In this document: positions 1 through 12,190 of the stretch, in pieces
Layout of the letters: every line of letters begins with the position of its first letter
Numbering within the stretch: position 1 is the first letter of the stretch
Assembly: GCA_023376005.1 (NCBI GenBank)
Contig: CM042145.1
Coordinates: 100,681,756-100,745,755, forward strand
Source: Doryteuthis pealeii
Taxonomy: Eukaryota; Mollusca; Cephalopoda; Myopsida; Loliginidae
Length of the DNA: 64,000 bases
Reading direction: 5' to 3'
Translations under genes and position numbers: made by a program
Notes under the pieces: model-generated
Seen by the model: only the letters and a program-made list of their open reading frames with translations
Databases searched by the model: none
What the model was told of the DNA's origin: nothing

Positions 1-841
1 CATATAATTGCTAGAAAATTATTAATGTTAGATAGGAATAATTGAAACCATATAACTGTGTGCAAATTATTTGTATTAAGAATAGTTACTTGAAGCTATA
101 ATTGACTACAAATGATGATTATTATCATTTACTTCAAAAAATAGGATTGTTTGCAAAAAAAGTCTGACTTTGGTATTAGATAAACAACAAAGTTTGACAT
201 GCTGCCCCTGTGTATAGGCTGAACAGGGTGATCTGCCCTTGACCAGGACAGAGTATAAATACAACCATGGAAGTGGCCATTTGTATTTTGGCTCTTGGTG
301 CCTGAATACCACAGACCACATCTTTCGTACTTTATAACTGTAAAACCAGCCAACCAACCAACCAATTAACCAAACAAACAATTATCTTTACATAAGGGGG
401 TGCACATTATAGGGCTAGTTTAGGGTGCTGTATACTCTGAAGCCAACTCTATGTAACAGATCTCTTATTGACAGAGCACCACTACTAATGTTAGCAGGCT
501 ACTGCTGGACAGTAGCTAAATCAAAGATAGACAGACCCCCAAACTTAAATAAAAACTCTTAAGACTTAAATTAAGCTAGTTATAGTTCTGCTGGATCATG
601 GATCATGGCGACCTGTCCCCAATGGCTAAAATAGTTTCATATTTTCCTATTATCATCAACGAGCTATGTTTGATCCCAAGTAAAATTCGGGATTTTTAAA
701 TGCTCATTGTCAAAGCAGGCAGATAGTCAGTCAAGCTTTTTCCCACCTGGAATATTGGTGCAACACAATCTTCCTTCGCCTTCATCTTTGCCCTTGTATC
801 AGATTTTGCTGAATTTAGTTAAGTAGGGGGAATCCCTATGG

Positions 842-1045
842 TATGTATAGTGGCTAACATGCTGGATTGAGAGATCAGTGAGTTCAAACTCCAGTTACGT
901 CATTATGGTCATTTGGGAACTTTCCTGGGAAAGGTATAAACCCCCTCATCCTCTCAGCTATAAGTTAAATAGTACCACTACTGTTCTTTTACAAGATTGG
1001 CTTTGGCATTAAATAACCCACAAAGTTTGATATGCCATTCAACAA
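842..1045 (+). mobile_element. tRNA-derived SINE, family D (left-arm copy)
   Basis: An A-box-like segment (AGTGGCTAACATGCTGG) is followed about 30 bases later by a B-box-like GAGTTCAAACTCC. The body contains ACTTTCCTGGGAAAGG. Related copies are on the minus strand at 24713-24905 (the mirror) and 41697-41905. The tRNA origin is inferred from the two internal promoter boxes. Confidence 0.5.
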
Positions 1046-1979
1046 AGAAAACAAACAAACAAACAAAGATGGCTTGACTTGTGATTGAGATACTTGCATA
1101 TTTTCCACTGATGCCAGGGAACAGTGTTCAAGCCTAGTTTAAGACCAGAATTTTTTTATTGTTAATTTGAAAGGCAGCAAGGTTGCTCCACCTCTTTTAA
1201 AGATTGGAGTATCATAATCTTCCTCTTGTTAGCCTCTATTTGATTTTATACCAGACTAACTTAAGATTAGTAATTACTAGTAATGACTATTTACTGGCCA
1301 AAATGATTTATTCCCCCCCATTTAAAAAAAAGAAAGAATTCCATGTAAATAAAATGATCATGTCCTTTTCACCAATTTCCTCATTGCTTGTTAAATGTGA
1401 TACAGTTTAAAACAGTCACAATTGTTCATTGTTATCTATGTTGATATAAATTCAATTTTGTTAATGTAAATCTTATTTATTTCAATTTTCAACATTTTTG
1501 TTGTTGACTCGATTCACTGGAAAAAAAAAAATATTTATTAACATGTCAAATGTTATATTGTTATTTATTTATTTATTTGTTTACACATAAACTTTTTTTT
1601 CTCAATAGTAAAATTCTTATTTGGCTGTACTGATCGTCTTTCTCTTTTAGAAGAAATTGTATGGACTTTCATTCGCTTACGAAGAGCATTTAATAAAAAT
1701 GATGAGTTATGAATTTTGTTCTGATTGATATCAAGAATTTTATACAGACTATTTTATACACTTTCAAAAGCATAATTTGCAGTATTGTAATAAGTAATTG
1801 AGAGTTACCTCCCCTATTTATTATTACCTCCCCTTCGTGGAACTCTTTGGTGATTCTAAGAGTATATAAGCTCTCAGTAAACTGTAACATTATTCTAAGT
1901 AGAATAAGCTTTCTTAAGTCTATCCATGTGTTCGTTTATCATTACAAGTATTTTGACAAAAATTCAATACTTTTACTCT

Positions 1980-2530
1980 CACCATGCTTAGCTCAGTCAG
2001 TAAAGCATCTGGCTAGGAACCACAAGGTTCCAGGTTCGATACTGGCCCTTGATAAATTAACACATGAGTAGCACAGCTTGGATCTGTGCTGTTAAGTGGA
2101 GAGCTGATATTAGGTGTGGTGCTCCACATCAGACACAAAAAATATAATTTCCCTGGTTAGCACTAGTGAAAAGGTGATAGACTCCCTTACTGTCCAGCTG
2201 ATACTGACAATAGACCACTATGAGTAACACAGCTCAGATCTATGAGGGAAGCTGATATTAGGTGTGGCGCTCCACATCAGTCACAAAAATAAAAATCTTC
2301 CTGGTCTAGTAGTAGTAAAAAGGGGATTGACTCCTTGCTGATATCCACAATAAGCCACTATGAGTAGCACAGCTTGGATCTGTGTGGTGGAGTAGGGAGC
2401 TGATGGTAGGTGTGGTGACCACATCAGACACAAAAAAAAAAAAATTTCCCTTGTCTAGCAGTAGTGAAAGGGGGGATAGACTCCTCACTCTCTGGCTGAT
2501 ACAGACAATAGGCCATCAGCCAACTTGCTC
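1980..2530 (+). mobile_element. tRNA-derived SINE, family A, with three tandem bodies
   Basis: The head has a clear A box (TTAGCTCAGTCAGTAAAGC) and B box (GGTTCGATACTGG). The body, recognisable by GAGCTGAT..TAGGTGTGG..CTCCACATCAG and the later CTGGTCTAG..GTGATAGACTCC, occurs three times in a row, at about 2068-2215, 2216-2350 and 2350-2515. Other family A copies have one body. This resembles the tRNA-derived SINEs known from octopus and squid. Confidence 0.8.
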
Positions 2531-2565
2531 TCACCTAATGATTCATATTTTATTGTTTATATGAA

Positions 2566-3196
2566 CTGGCAAAAAAATGCACCCTCCAGGTGCTAGTATT
2601 TAAGTTTTAATGTAATAAAATATTATATTAAATTAGAAAGGCTCATGAAACTAAATAAGAATGCAGATAAAAAGATTTGAAACAGAGGGGGTAAAATCGA
2701 AAAATAGATCAACTAAAACTTACTCTTTCATCACTCCCATTTTTCATTGCTAAATTTTCCTGATTTAACTATTTAGTTAAAATAGGAAGTAAAGAATAAA
2801 ATTACAGTTATTTCTTCTTGTTAATCAATTTCTTTTCAGATTTATCCCAGAGATTTTTGATAAGATTAAGATAAAACTAAACAATTAGAAATCAATAATA
2901 CCTAGCACATATTTATTAAAATCAAATTTTTTAATATCAATATGCAAATTAGCCTTTCCGTTCACACTGTAGACCACTATTTTGTTGTATATATAAATAC
3001 AATAGCATGTTACTAGTATGTAGATATGATCAACAGTATTAATAATGTAAAACAATTTTTATTAATAATTGAGGTTTAGAAAAAAATTAAATCATGGAGA
3101 ATGTGACACTAATAACTAAGGTAATTGTGACTTGAGTAGTAATATAGTTTCGGTTACAGACAGAAAAACACAGAATTCCATTATATAATAATAAGA
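2566..3196 (-). mobile_element. Helitron-like non-autonomous element (left-arm copy)
   Basis: On the minus strand the element begins TCTTATTATTATTATAATGG after an A. It ends with a GC-rich hairpin (GCACC-TGGAG-GGTGC), a short T run and CCAG before a T, close to the Helitron 3' signature of hairpin plus CTRR. It is homologous to 31236-31741 and 41958-42452 and is mirrored at 22540-23174. No Rep/helicase coding sequence is present. Confidence 0.5.
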
Positions 3197-4227
3197 TACA
3201 CAGTTAATACTTAATAAGATAAACAACTGCAGTTATATCAGTAGAAGTTCTTTTTTTAAAGTTGTTTTGTTTCAAATAAACGTAACCACTGTCTAAGAAA
3301 AATTTTGACAAACATTTTAGTAATAATTATTTCTTAAATTGATTATATCAATGATCCCATGGTGTGCATGTGAGATCTCCCACATGAAAGATCTTTTATA
3401 CCATACCCTACCTCCATGGGTAGCAACTCGTCTCACAGATCCATTACTACTGAACAGTTATTTTGATCCTCGACTTTACTTTTACTTTACAGAGGTATGA
3501 TTTTGAGAAAAGACATTATGTATCACATTAGACAAATTATGTGAAAAAAAAAAAGGGAAAATTTAACTCTTTAAAAAAAAATCCTTATATAAGATTACTT
3601 AACTTCAACCAAAACAAAATTTCATTATCTTTGTAGTCATTTTTGCTTTAAATCAGTGCAATATCTCATCAGTAGTTTTTTTTGTTTATTTAAATAAAGA
3701 TTTTTTCTTCAAATTGTGTGAAATTTCAAATGCATCTCTGAAATGTTTGCTTTCTGTACAACTGAAAGTTTGTTTTTTTAGTTTTTTTTTTTTTTCCGTT
3801 TTTTTTTTGTCATTTTAATTCTTTGTTCATTTTCATGTGTGTATAAATATTTATTGTGCCAATAAAATACATAAATGAGTAAAACTGTTCAAGAATTTGC
3901 AACTGCAAAATATTGAGAATAAACTTTTTGTTCAGTTTCAATATATTGTTTTGCTTTCCATTTATTCGTCAAAGTATATAATTTCCTGGACTTGGATGTG
4001 GATGTGTGCTGTGATATCTTAGAACAACAGCCAATATATTGATAACAGGCAACAGAAAAATTAGTTTCCCAATTAGAATCCATGATTTATGATTGAATGA
4101 ACTTAATATTCATAAGTAATGTGTGTACATAAGTTATCAGTATTTATTTTTTATTAAAAAATAAACAACGTTTTTCTAGACTGTATATTCAGTCTTGAAG
4201 CTAAAAACAAAAAAAAGATTATTAATT

Positions 4228-4545
4228 CTTGGTATATTATTTCAGTTGAAACGGCCCCAATCAACTGAAATAATATACAAAGAATGCAGTTTAGCTCAGT
4301 CGGTAGAGCACCGACTAGGAATTGCAAGGTTCCAAGTTCGATACTAGTCCCACCAACTCAGCGTATGAGTAGCACAGATTGGATAATCTGATCTGTGCGG
4401 TAAAGTGGGGAGCTGATAGTAGGTGTGGCGCTCCACCTCAGTAGAAACAATTCCCTGGTTTATGGCCAGCGAAAAGGGATAGACACCTCGCTGCCAGCTG
4501 ATACGACAATAGGCCACACTGCCACTTTTTTTTTATTATTTCAGT
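4228..4545 (+). mobile_element. Hairpin/MITE remnant containing a family A SINE
   Basis: A hairpin with 18-base arms (TATTATTTCAGTTGA and its complement) around GGCCCC lies at 4231-4278. A family A SINE follows directly at 4284-4527, with A box TTTAGCTCAGTCGGTAGAGC. A third copy of the arm motif (ATTATTTCAGTTGATC) lies just after the SINE at about 4532-4547. The mirror copy is at 21165-21500. Confidence 0.6.
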
Positions 4546-4909
4546 TGATCTTTTTTTGGGGTGGGGTATCAAACCATTTTTGACACAATGTGCACTGGAT
4601 GAGATGAAAACCTTTACATTTTTTATCAATCCATTTTTCATTTTATCTTATTGGAGAACATGGTGCAAGGGAGGTAACTCATATAAAATTAAGTGAAACT
4701 TGAATACAATACATTCTTAGAGTTATATACGCAAGTAATGATTGATGGGTGTCCCATCATGGTGTGAAATTTAGCAAGCTAGTCTCACAGATCCATTACT
4801 ACTGAATAGTGAGTTCGATCCTCGGTGGATACTCTGTACTTGCGACCTAGTGTCACATCTTACCTATGGCGAACAGGTTGAGTAAATATCTACAGTTCAT
4901 GACATGTTA

Positions 4910-4915
<6 letters not shown>

Positions 4916-4945
<30 letters not shown>

Positions 4946-4960
4946 TCCTCTCTCTCTGCC
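4916..4960. repeat. (CT)n microsatellite
   Basis: CT-rich run in the left arm. The mirror position in the right arm holds (GA)n at 20767-20801, with a different length and interruption pattern. Confidence 0.9.
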
Positions 4961-5850
4961 TTTCTCTTTCTCCTTCCATCTCTTTAAGATATATGATAAA
5001 CTTACCCTTCATGCATGAGATGTATGTATTTACCCAACCCCTCCATCACAGGCAGGATGTGACACAAAGTCAATTTGTTAAGCAGAGTGCATGGTAATAC
5101 TTGGTTGCATTCGCGCACCTTTGTTGCACAACGTCGATGACTCCACGTAAATGTTCTGTGCTGTCCGATTTGAAGGGGTAGAAGCCAGAGACAGTTCACA
5201 AGGATAAAAAAAACACAATACAAAGTTTGATAACAGGACACTAATGAAGGAGGAAGGTGTGATACTTTGTGCAGTTTGTGGTGGAGCAGAGGACACTTAA
5301 GTCTATGTTGTTAGCTGGCAAGAAGTTGTTTTAACTATAAGTTGATTGCTGGCTTCACTGATGTGGGTCCCTGCCTATTTTCTATCTACTGCTACTGGAT
5401 GACATTCTCACTCCAATGGTTGGTCTGAAACTGCTGAAGGGGCTTGAGCCAGCTAAATATATATGCAGATTCCACCCCTATACACTCCCATGGATACGAC
5501 ACTCAGAAAGTAGATACTAACTTTTCTTCTCAGACATTGTATCTGCAATTTCTCCTAAAATTATAGCCATTACATTTTTTTATCAGTCTCAGTGTCCAAT
5601 TTTCAAACCATTAACTCTTCAAGACCCATTTTCTCTTGAAATTAGCACCTAAATATTATCTCTAACTGGCTTAACTTCATGGTGGTATACCTTTTATGAC
5701 TCCTTATCTGACTGATCACCATGGGTCTAGACATTCTTTTTCTTCTTTTTTTCTGACGTAATTTTCACTACCATTTGTCACAGTACAGCTGGTTTAAATT
5801 CAGAGTTTTTTCTCCTAGACTGGTTACCTAACATTACAATACTATATGTA

Positions 5851-6068
5851 TTACCCAACCTCTCTAACAAGCAGAATGTGACACAATGTCCATTTTTTAA
5901 GTGGAGTTTAACGGTTTGAATTCAGTTTTCCTTCTCCTAGACCAGCTGCCATACCATATTGAAGAGTCTAGTCTGCCCTACTATTTACCCATAGATGAGG
6001 GAGAATAATCCAGGATTTTAATTGTATCGGTGTGTCCATTTCTATGATAATAACCATTACACCACAGG
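5851..6068 (-). mobile_element. tRNA-derived SINE, family B
   Basis: The minus-strand head reads GTGTAATGGTTATTATCATAG, an A-box-like segment. The body includes the complement of AGCAGAATGTGACACAA and of CTTCTCCTAGACCAGCTGCC. It is mirrored at 19630-19880. Confidence 0.6.
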
Positions 6069-6094
6069 CACAGATAGTGTAGGAGTATAAGTGT

Positions 6095-6390
6095 ATATGC
6101 ATATTTACCCAACCCTCTGCCAAACAGGATGTGACACAAAGTCAATTTGTTTAATGGAGTTTAATAGGTTTGAATTCAGAGTTTTCCTTCTCCTAGACTG
6201 GTTGCTGTACCAAGATTAAAGAGCCCAGTCTGCCCTACTATTTTACTATAGCCAGAGGGAGAATAGTTACCAAAGGTATTAGTGATATGTGAAATGCAAA
6301 TATGTCTACAAAGGTATGTATGTATGTATGTATGTAAGAGCCCAGTCTGCCCTACTATTTATCCATAGCTGGAGGAAGAATAGCTGGATT
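6095..6390 (-). mobile_element. SINE family B body, headless, with (TATG)n interruption
   Basis: The family B body (GGATGTGACACAAAGTC, CTTCTCCTAGACTGGTTGC, GCCCAGTCTGCCCTACTATT) is present without a tRNA-like head. A (TATG)n tract at 6315-6336 is followed by a second partial copy of the same body. It is mirrored at 19300-19625. Confidence 0.55.
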
Positions 6391-6599
6391 CATGCCATTA
6401 TGAATATCATACAATTTTAAAACCAACACTATTAGATGAAAGCTATACAAAATTAAACATAGAAAAATAATGTATGCACCATTCATACTTCTGTTACATC
6501 AGGATGATAGTGATGTTGCTGTTACTAAGTGCAGAGCAATCAGATCCAAAGCAGCAGATGTATGACTTAGAAGGAATGGGGACTGTAAAACATTTTGTC

Positions 6600-7680
6600 A
6601 TCCCTGCCCTTATTTATGTTTTTTCATTGATCGTTGCAGGCGTAAAAACCTAACTCCTTAGATATTTACCATGCACTCTTTCTCACTTTTTAATTAGCAA
6701 AATTATTTAGATATTTTGCAATACCCTTACCCCTGATAAAATACAAATAAGAACTCAGACAATGTTTTTTAAATTAAATTTTTACAATATATTTTACAAA
6801 GAAAAAATTCAAAATTCAAAATTCAAATTTCAAAACAATTTTTCATAGCGTGCACTCTTTCACTTTTGATATGCTTTTATTGGGAAAATAATTAGGCATT
6901 GTAAAATATGGTAAAAAAAATCTCTCTAAATTATTTTGTTGGAGTTTTTTTTATATAATAAGGTGTGCTGAAGTCCACCACTTAAATTATACTCTGGTGG
7001 GCACGTGGATTAAAACCAGCAATCAACGCGTTTGAATATGTGTTTAGTTAACTACTTAATTGCTGATCTTGAAAGCCATTCATTTGCATGTATTCGACAC
7101 AGATGAGTGGATTAGCCTCTGCTTAACACAAGGATTCTTCACTAAGGCAACCAAAGGATTCTTCCTAACACCAAGGAACAACCAAGATTCTTTCCTAAGG
7201 ATACACAAGGAATCTCCACGTAATGTTCTCTACTTGAAGCCTAAAAATGGTCACAGAAATAAACAATTTTCCCAATAAAAGGATATCCAAAGACAGAGAG
7301 AGCACACAGTATGAAAATTGTTTTGAATTTTGAATTTTTGAATTTTTTCTTTGTAAAAATATATTGAAAAAAATTATCTGAGTTTTTTATTTGTATTCTA
7401 TGGGCATAATAAAATATCACTTAGGGGGCATTGTAAAATATCTAAATAATTTTGCCGATAAAAAGCAAGAAAGAGCACATGGTAAATTTTACTAAGGAAC
7501 ACCAAGGAAAACAAAGGATTCTTCATAAGGAACATAAGGATCTGCACTGTAAAGTGTCTCACTTGAAACCTAAAAATGGCCACAAAATCATAACAGACAG
7601 ATTTAAAATAATATTTTTTTTTTTTTTCTCCTTCACATCTCATTAATTGTTTTTTTTTTGGTGAGGAATATTAGATATTT
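6600..7680. repeat. Foldback-type dispersed repeat
   Basis: Two inverted segments face each other. One is at about 6780-6840, with stacked AAAATTCAAAATTC. The other is at about 7318-7370, with the complementary AATTTTGAATTTTGAATT. The spacer repeats the phrase ACCAAGGAACAACCAAGATT. Related copies are at 14830-15140 and, mirrored, at 18060-19070. I see no coding capacity. Confidence 0.55.
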
Positions 7681-7702
7681 CATAAGGTTTTATAGATACA
7701 CT

Positions 7703-8075
7703 TGTAGCGATTGTCTGCCCCTGCTGAGATGGACTTGTATTCAAAAGGGTCATCTTCCCTTACCGCGAGGGTTTTGCCAATATGTGACACTACTGGCGGG
7801 TATTTAAATATCAGCCTGGGAATTTTCTCACTCTCTTTCTCTTGGTCTATCATCTACAAAACATGGCTAGACACGTGGTGTCTCTGTCCATTAAGTGGTG
7901 GGCTTCTGCCCCCCAACTATCAGTAAGTGACTCTCTTATTCTTTATGAACTCTTTCTTACTTCGAAGTACTTTAGTCCTATCTGGTTTTGGTATCTGTAT
8001 ATGTTTATATGTCATTCCCACGTGCTCAGACATATAGGTCTGTAGGTTATCTTCTTTGTCCAATTAATTCATTAT
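7703..8075 (+). mobile_element. Solo LTR (left-arm copy)
   Basis: It begins TGTAGCGATTGTCTGCCCC and contains a TATTTAAAT promoter-like box, CATGGCTAGACACG and a GGGCTTCTGCCCCCC hairpin. The same landmarks occur in the same order in the solo LTR at 15322-15759. The end runs into a TA microsatellite, so no target duplication can be read. The inverted mirror copy is at 17585-17955. An LTR-retrotransposon origin is inferred, with no internal coding region nearby. Confidence 0.6.
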
Positions 8076-8783
8076 ATATAATATATATATATATAAATAT
8101 ATAATATTTGGTTAGGAGGTAGATTAGAAGGCCATCACAATGCAGTTGGAATAAATAAAAAATATAATACGGTAACAATGGTGGTGTGTGTTGACCTGTA
8201 TTTTTTTTATTATCTTGAATTTTCGAGTAATACTCTTTATCAAAAGAATAACTGAAGCAGTACAGCTATGGATTTCTTCCTAAATGAATTTTTTTTTTTT
8301 TTGAAAATGACGTTAGTTTTTGAAATAACTGTATTATCCCCTCGTGTGCGTGAATGCGTTTATTTTTATTTTTATTTTTTTTTGTACGTGTGCGTATGTT
8401 TAAATGCGCGTGACATTGAAAATGGCGTGTTGGCTGTGACGTTAAATGTAATCCTTAGAGCGGGATTTTTGTACGTGGGTATGTGCGAATGAAAAAGTGT
8501 ATTTGTGTTTTGTGACGTTTCCTGTTGGATTTTACATCAATTTAATCATTTAATATTATTAATATTATTTTATTATTAATATTATCATATTATTCTTATT
8601 ACTTATTTATATCTAATTCAATTTATCTTTTTTATATTTATAATATTTTTAATATATTATATATATAATTATATATATAATATATATTTATTTATTTATT
8701 TATTTATTTTTCCTTAACAACTAGTGTGCAATGGCTTGTGTGTTTGTATGTGTGGGCGAGATGTTGGGCTATGATTTGAGTGC

Positions 8784-10184
8784 GTGTTTCGTATTAGTCT
8801 CGTTCGTAGATTTGTTTCATTAGTAATTCTCCATTGTGCCATGTGGGTATGTGTTATGTGTGTGGCATATACTGTTCATGTGTGCGTAGGTGTGGGTTTA
8901 TTGTATGATGAACTCTGCGCTGAGTTCACTCCTGTTATTGTCTCTGGGTGTAATCTAGCGATTAGCAAGGCCTCTTTAATTCTGAGATTACCAAAATTTC
9001 TCCTCCTCTAATTGACTGTTATACTTCTCTGTGTTGTTGCATTTTAACTAAGGTTTACGGAAAGTGGATGCTTGTGTGTGTAAGTGTTCTTTGATTCTAA
9101 TGTGTAGTGGTCTTGTGGTGCTACCTATGGTAAAATTGGTTACTATATTAAATTTTGTGCGGTATACCACATCACTTCGTGGCACATACCTGTGTGCGGA
9201 TGGGCAGTTCGCTAGTGTACAACTAGTGGCCTTCTCTATGCGGCTTTTTGAGAGTTTTCTCTCCTGAGTGATGGTCCGTAATGGGCAGATGTATGTCCAG
9301 GCCCTCCTTTTATCCGTATCGCCTATACGTATTGCGGTGGTTATTTTTCGTTGAAATGGGTAACCTTAAAAAACAGGCATGGACGTGAGATGGTGTTGTG
9401 TGATTCTGTTTGCTTGAGTCAGTTTGTGATTGAAGTGGGGTAACCATTGTCTTTTAGTGTGGATATAAATTGTCTGGTGTGTGTGATCTGGTCCTGCTTC
9501 TTGCTGCATTTTTCGATACGGGCAAGTTCGTTCTTTATGTATCCAGTCTTTGCCCCAAGGGAGTGCCGATTTGTGGTGGACGAACAAGTCTCTGCTGGCC
9601 GATTTTCTATAGAAGTCGGGTGTGGATTTCTCCCTGTTTAATACCTTAAGTCGGAAATCCACAGTGATAATGATCCTGTGCAGTCAGGATCGTTCTATGG
9701 TGAAATGTATGTTGTTGTCTATGTTGTTGAATGTTGATGCGATTTTGTTGGCTTCTTCACGGGAAGATGTGAGGATGAGAATATCTATATCCTGGTGAGA
9801 AGGCAAGAGCGGCAAAGTATTAAGTGTTGGTTTCAGGTCTGTCCAATGTAGGAGATGGCCAGTAAGGCCGAGAGGCTGGATCCATCGGCAGCCCTTTATT
9901 TGCTTTTGTTGTTTGGAAACTGGAAGTAGGTGTTGTCTAGATTATTATAGAATTGTGTGTATGTCTTGAGGGGTGGGTTGTAGCAGTATAGGTCCGGAAT
10001 GATGCTTCGTTCAGTCAACAGGTCGACCGCTGGTGAGCTGGTATGAGTGTATAGAGGGTAACGTCCAAGTAAATCGCGTTTATTTTTCGAGTATTTTGAT
10101 GGGGTTTGGTGCAGTTTGTGATAGATTCGTAGAGTTGCTGACATGTCCAGGGAGAGTGCTAATATGGTGTTCAGTATTGAAAGA
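8784..10184 (-). pseudogene. Penelope-like retroelement, broken RT and GIY-YIG endonuclease
   Basis: Read on the minus strand. The reverse transcriptase part starts at the assembly gap and contains RSIIPDLYCYNPPLKTY, then GLPM (the RT 'GLPMGS' region, about 9885-9896), SREEANKIASTFNN near 9750 and YRKSASRDLFVHHKSALPW near 9580. Farther on, TIGSTTRPLHIRIKEHLH (about 9080-9135) resembles the GIY-YIG nuclease core region. Neighbouring pieces are in different frames with stops, and the catalytic YVDD motif is not intact, so this copy is dead. RT followed by GIY-YIG is the domain order of Penelope-like elements. The family also explains why hammerhead motifs occur nearby, since such elements are known to carry them. 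Confidence 0.75.
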
Positions 10185-10284
10185 NNNNNNNNNNNNNNNN
10201 NNNNNNNNNNNNNNNNNNNNNNNNNNNNNNNNNNNNNNNNNNNNNNNNNNNNNNNNNNNNNNNNNNNNNNNNNNNNNNNNNNNN
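10185..10284. other. Assembly gap (100 N)
   Basis: Exactly 100 N, the usual placeholder for a gap of unknown size. It cuts the Penelope-like RT on its left and touches the left end of the 10285-11900 foldback on its right. Confidence 0.99.
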
Positions 10285-11900
10285 AAAGTACTGAAATCGT
10301 AGCTCGTGACCCCGGGATCGAACTCTGACCATTTGGGCCAATAAAAGATATAGCCAAAACATGGGTCAAACATTGAAATGATTCATGTTTTTTTTATGTC
10401 TTTTTTTTTTCTTTCTTTTTAACCCTTGAAAAAAATTAATCTAAAAAAAAAATGAGACTACCGTGTTGATATAAGAGAGGGTTAGCAGCGGGGGATTATA
10501 AACTACTTCATTCAGTACAGTGTGGGGTATGAGGACAAATAAAACTTACTTCATTCATTTCATTTCATGTCAACTCCAAGAACAGGTATGCTACTGATTT
10601 TTTTTTTTCAAAGCAATCAGTTTTTTCGTCATAAAACCTTGAGAAGAAAAAACTGTTCAATTTTTTTTTTTTAATCGGTAATAGTTACTTATGTGAGTCT
10701 TCACACTTTTATAACATTGTGAGAGACGAAAAATGTTTGCACTTGCATAGAAAAAAAGCAAGTGTTCTTTACAAAAGAACATTATGAACAGGTTTAGGCT
10801 GGCGAAACCGATTTTAGAAAGCAAATTCAATCATATGCTTCATTGGCTGAGAAAAATAAAGGAAGCTAGATTTACTTTTTTATTTGTGAAATCATCTGAC
10901 ATAAGAAACCACTAACTGAAAATAGCGGGCGGTCTATAAAAAGAAACAAAAGAAGAAGAATCTGTCACTCTGCCATGTAAGTAAAAATAACCAACTTTTC
11001 TTCCTAACAAAACTTTGATATATAAGACTTTAATTTATAAAATAATCGTTGCCATTCGCAAAAAGGAGTGTAAATCAATATAACTTTTTGTTTGTTTTTG
11101 TTTTGTCTTTCTGTTTGCGATGCAAACGATTATTTTATAATAAAGCTTATATATTCAAATGTTTTGTTAGGAAGAAAAGTTTGGTTATTTTTACTTACAT
11201 GGCCGAGTGACAGATTTCTTCTTCTTTTGTTTCTTTTTATAGACCGCCGCTATTTTTAGTTAGTGGTTCTTATGTCAGATTGATTTCTAAAATAAAAAGT
11301 AATATCTAGCTTCCTTTATTTTTCTCAGCTCAATGAAGCAATGATTGAATTTGCTTTCTAAAATCGGTTTCGCCCGCCTAAACATGTTCAATCATGTTCT
11401 TTAGTAAAGAACACTTGCTTTTTTTCTATGCAAGTGCAAACATGTTTTCGTCTCTCACAATGTTATAAAAATGTGAGACTCACATAAGTAACTATTACCG
11501 ATTTAAAAAAAAAAAAAAAATTGAACAGTTTTTTCTTCTCAAGGTTTTATGACTGAAAACAACTGATTGCTTTTGAAAAAAAAAAATCTAGTAGATACCT
11601 GTTCTTTGAGTTGACATGAAATGAAATGAATGAAGTAGTTTTTTTTATTTGTCTCATACCCCACCTGTATGAATGAAGTAGTTTATATCCCCGCTCACAA
11701 CCCTCTCTTATATACACACGGTAGTCTCATTTTTTTTTAGATTAATTTTTTCAAGGGGTTAAAAAGAAAGAAAAAAAAAAGACATAAAAAAAACAATGAA
11801 TCAATTTCAAATGGTTTGACCCATGTTTTGGCTATATCTTTTATTGGCCCAAATGGTCAGAGTTCGATCCCGGGTAAGAGCTACGATTTCAGTACCTTTG
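10285..11900. repeat. 1.6-kb foldback (inner palindrome)
   Basis: The outer ends pair (10287 GTACTGAAATCGTAGCTCGTG with 11870-11893). The arms run inward to about 11068 and 11115, leaving a loop of about 45 bases. Pairing is imperfect with scattered substitutions and indels, so the arms have diverged. The outer 70 bases of each arm include a B-box-like GAGTTCGATCCCGGG. The left arm continues into the gap. Its centre (about 11092) is not that of the large inverted duplication (about 12880), so the two are separate events. No ORF of note. Confidence 0.88.
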
Positions 11901-12003
11901 AAAGCAGAGAGAGGCAGATCCTTTCCAATTATTGGAGAAATTAAATGGTAAAAGTTTTACCGTAAAACGATCTTTTTTCTTTTTACTTACTATGGTCAGT
12001 TTT

Positions 12004-12066
12004 TCAATAAAACCCATTATATGTGTGTAAACTTTACAGTGAAACACACATATAATGGGTTTTTAT
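12004..12066. repeat. Perfect short hairpin
   Basis: AAAACCCATTATATGTGTG at 12007 pairs with its complement ending near 12064, around ACTTTACAGTGAA. It sits just before the alternating GT/GC tract. Confidence 0.8.
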
Positions 12067-12105
12067 TCATTTACTTTACACTGTAAAGTAGATCTTTATT
12101 TTTGC

Positions 12106-12122
12106 ACGCGCGCGTGCGTGCA

Positions 12123-12190
<68 letters not shown>

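Larger units (their letters stand above)
1..8100 (+). repeat. Left arm of a ~26-kb inverted duplication
   Basis: Almost all of this stretch reappears in reverse complement at 17525-25865. Paired positions add up to about 25865 at the outer edge, 25746 near 1204/24542 and 25658 near 7711/17947, so only small indels separate the arms. Chance open frames at 1204-1410, 5078-5296 and 7711-7926 recur at 24336-24542, 20455-20673 and 17732-17947 with the same or nearly the same translation. The arm carries SINEs, a Helitron-like element and an LTR, annotated separately. No gene is seen. The left end of the arm lies beyond the window. Confidence 0.93.

Noticed and set aside
2395..2420. GAGCTGATG in SINE bodies as hammerhead cores
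   Set aside because: No GAAA follows at stem II distance. It belongs to the SINE family A body.
9896..10373. Open frames spanning the N run
   Set aside because: The residues across the gap are undefined. Only the part left of the gap shows Penelope-like RT similarity.
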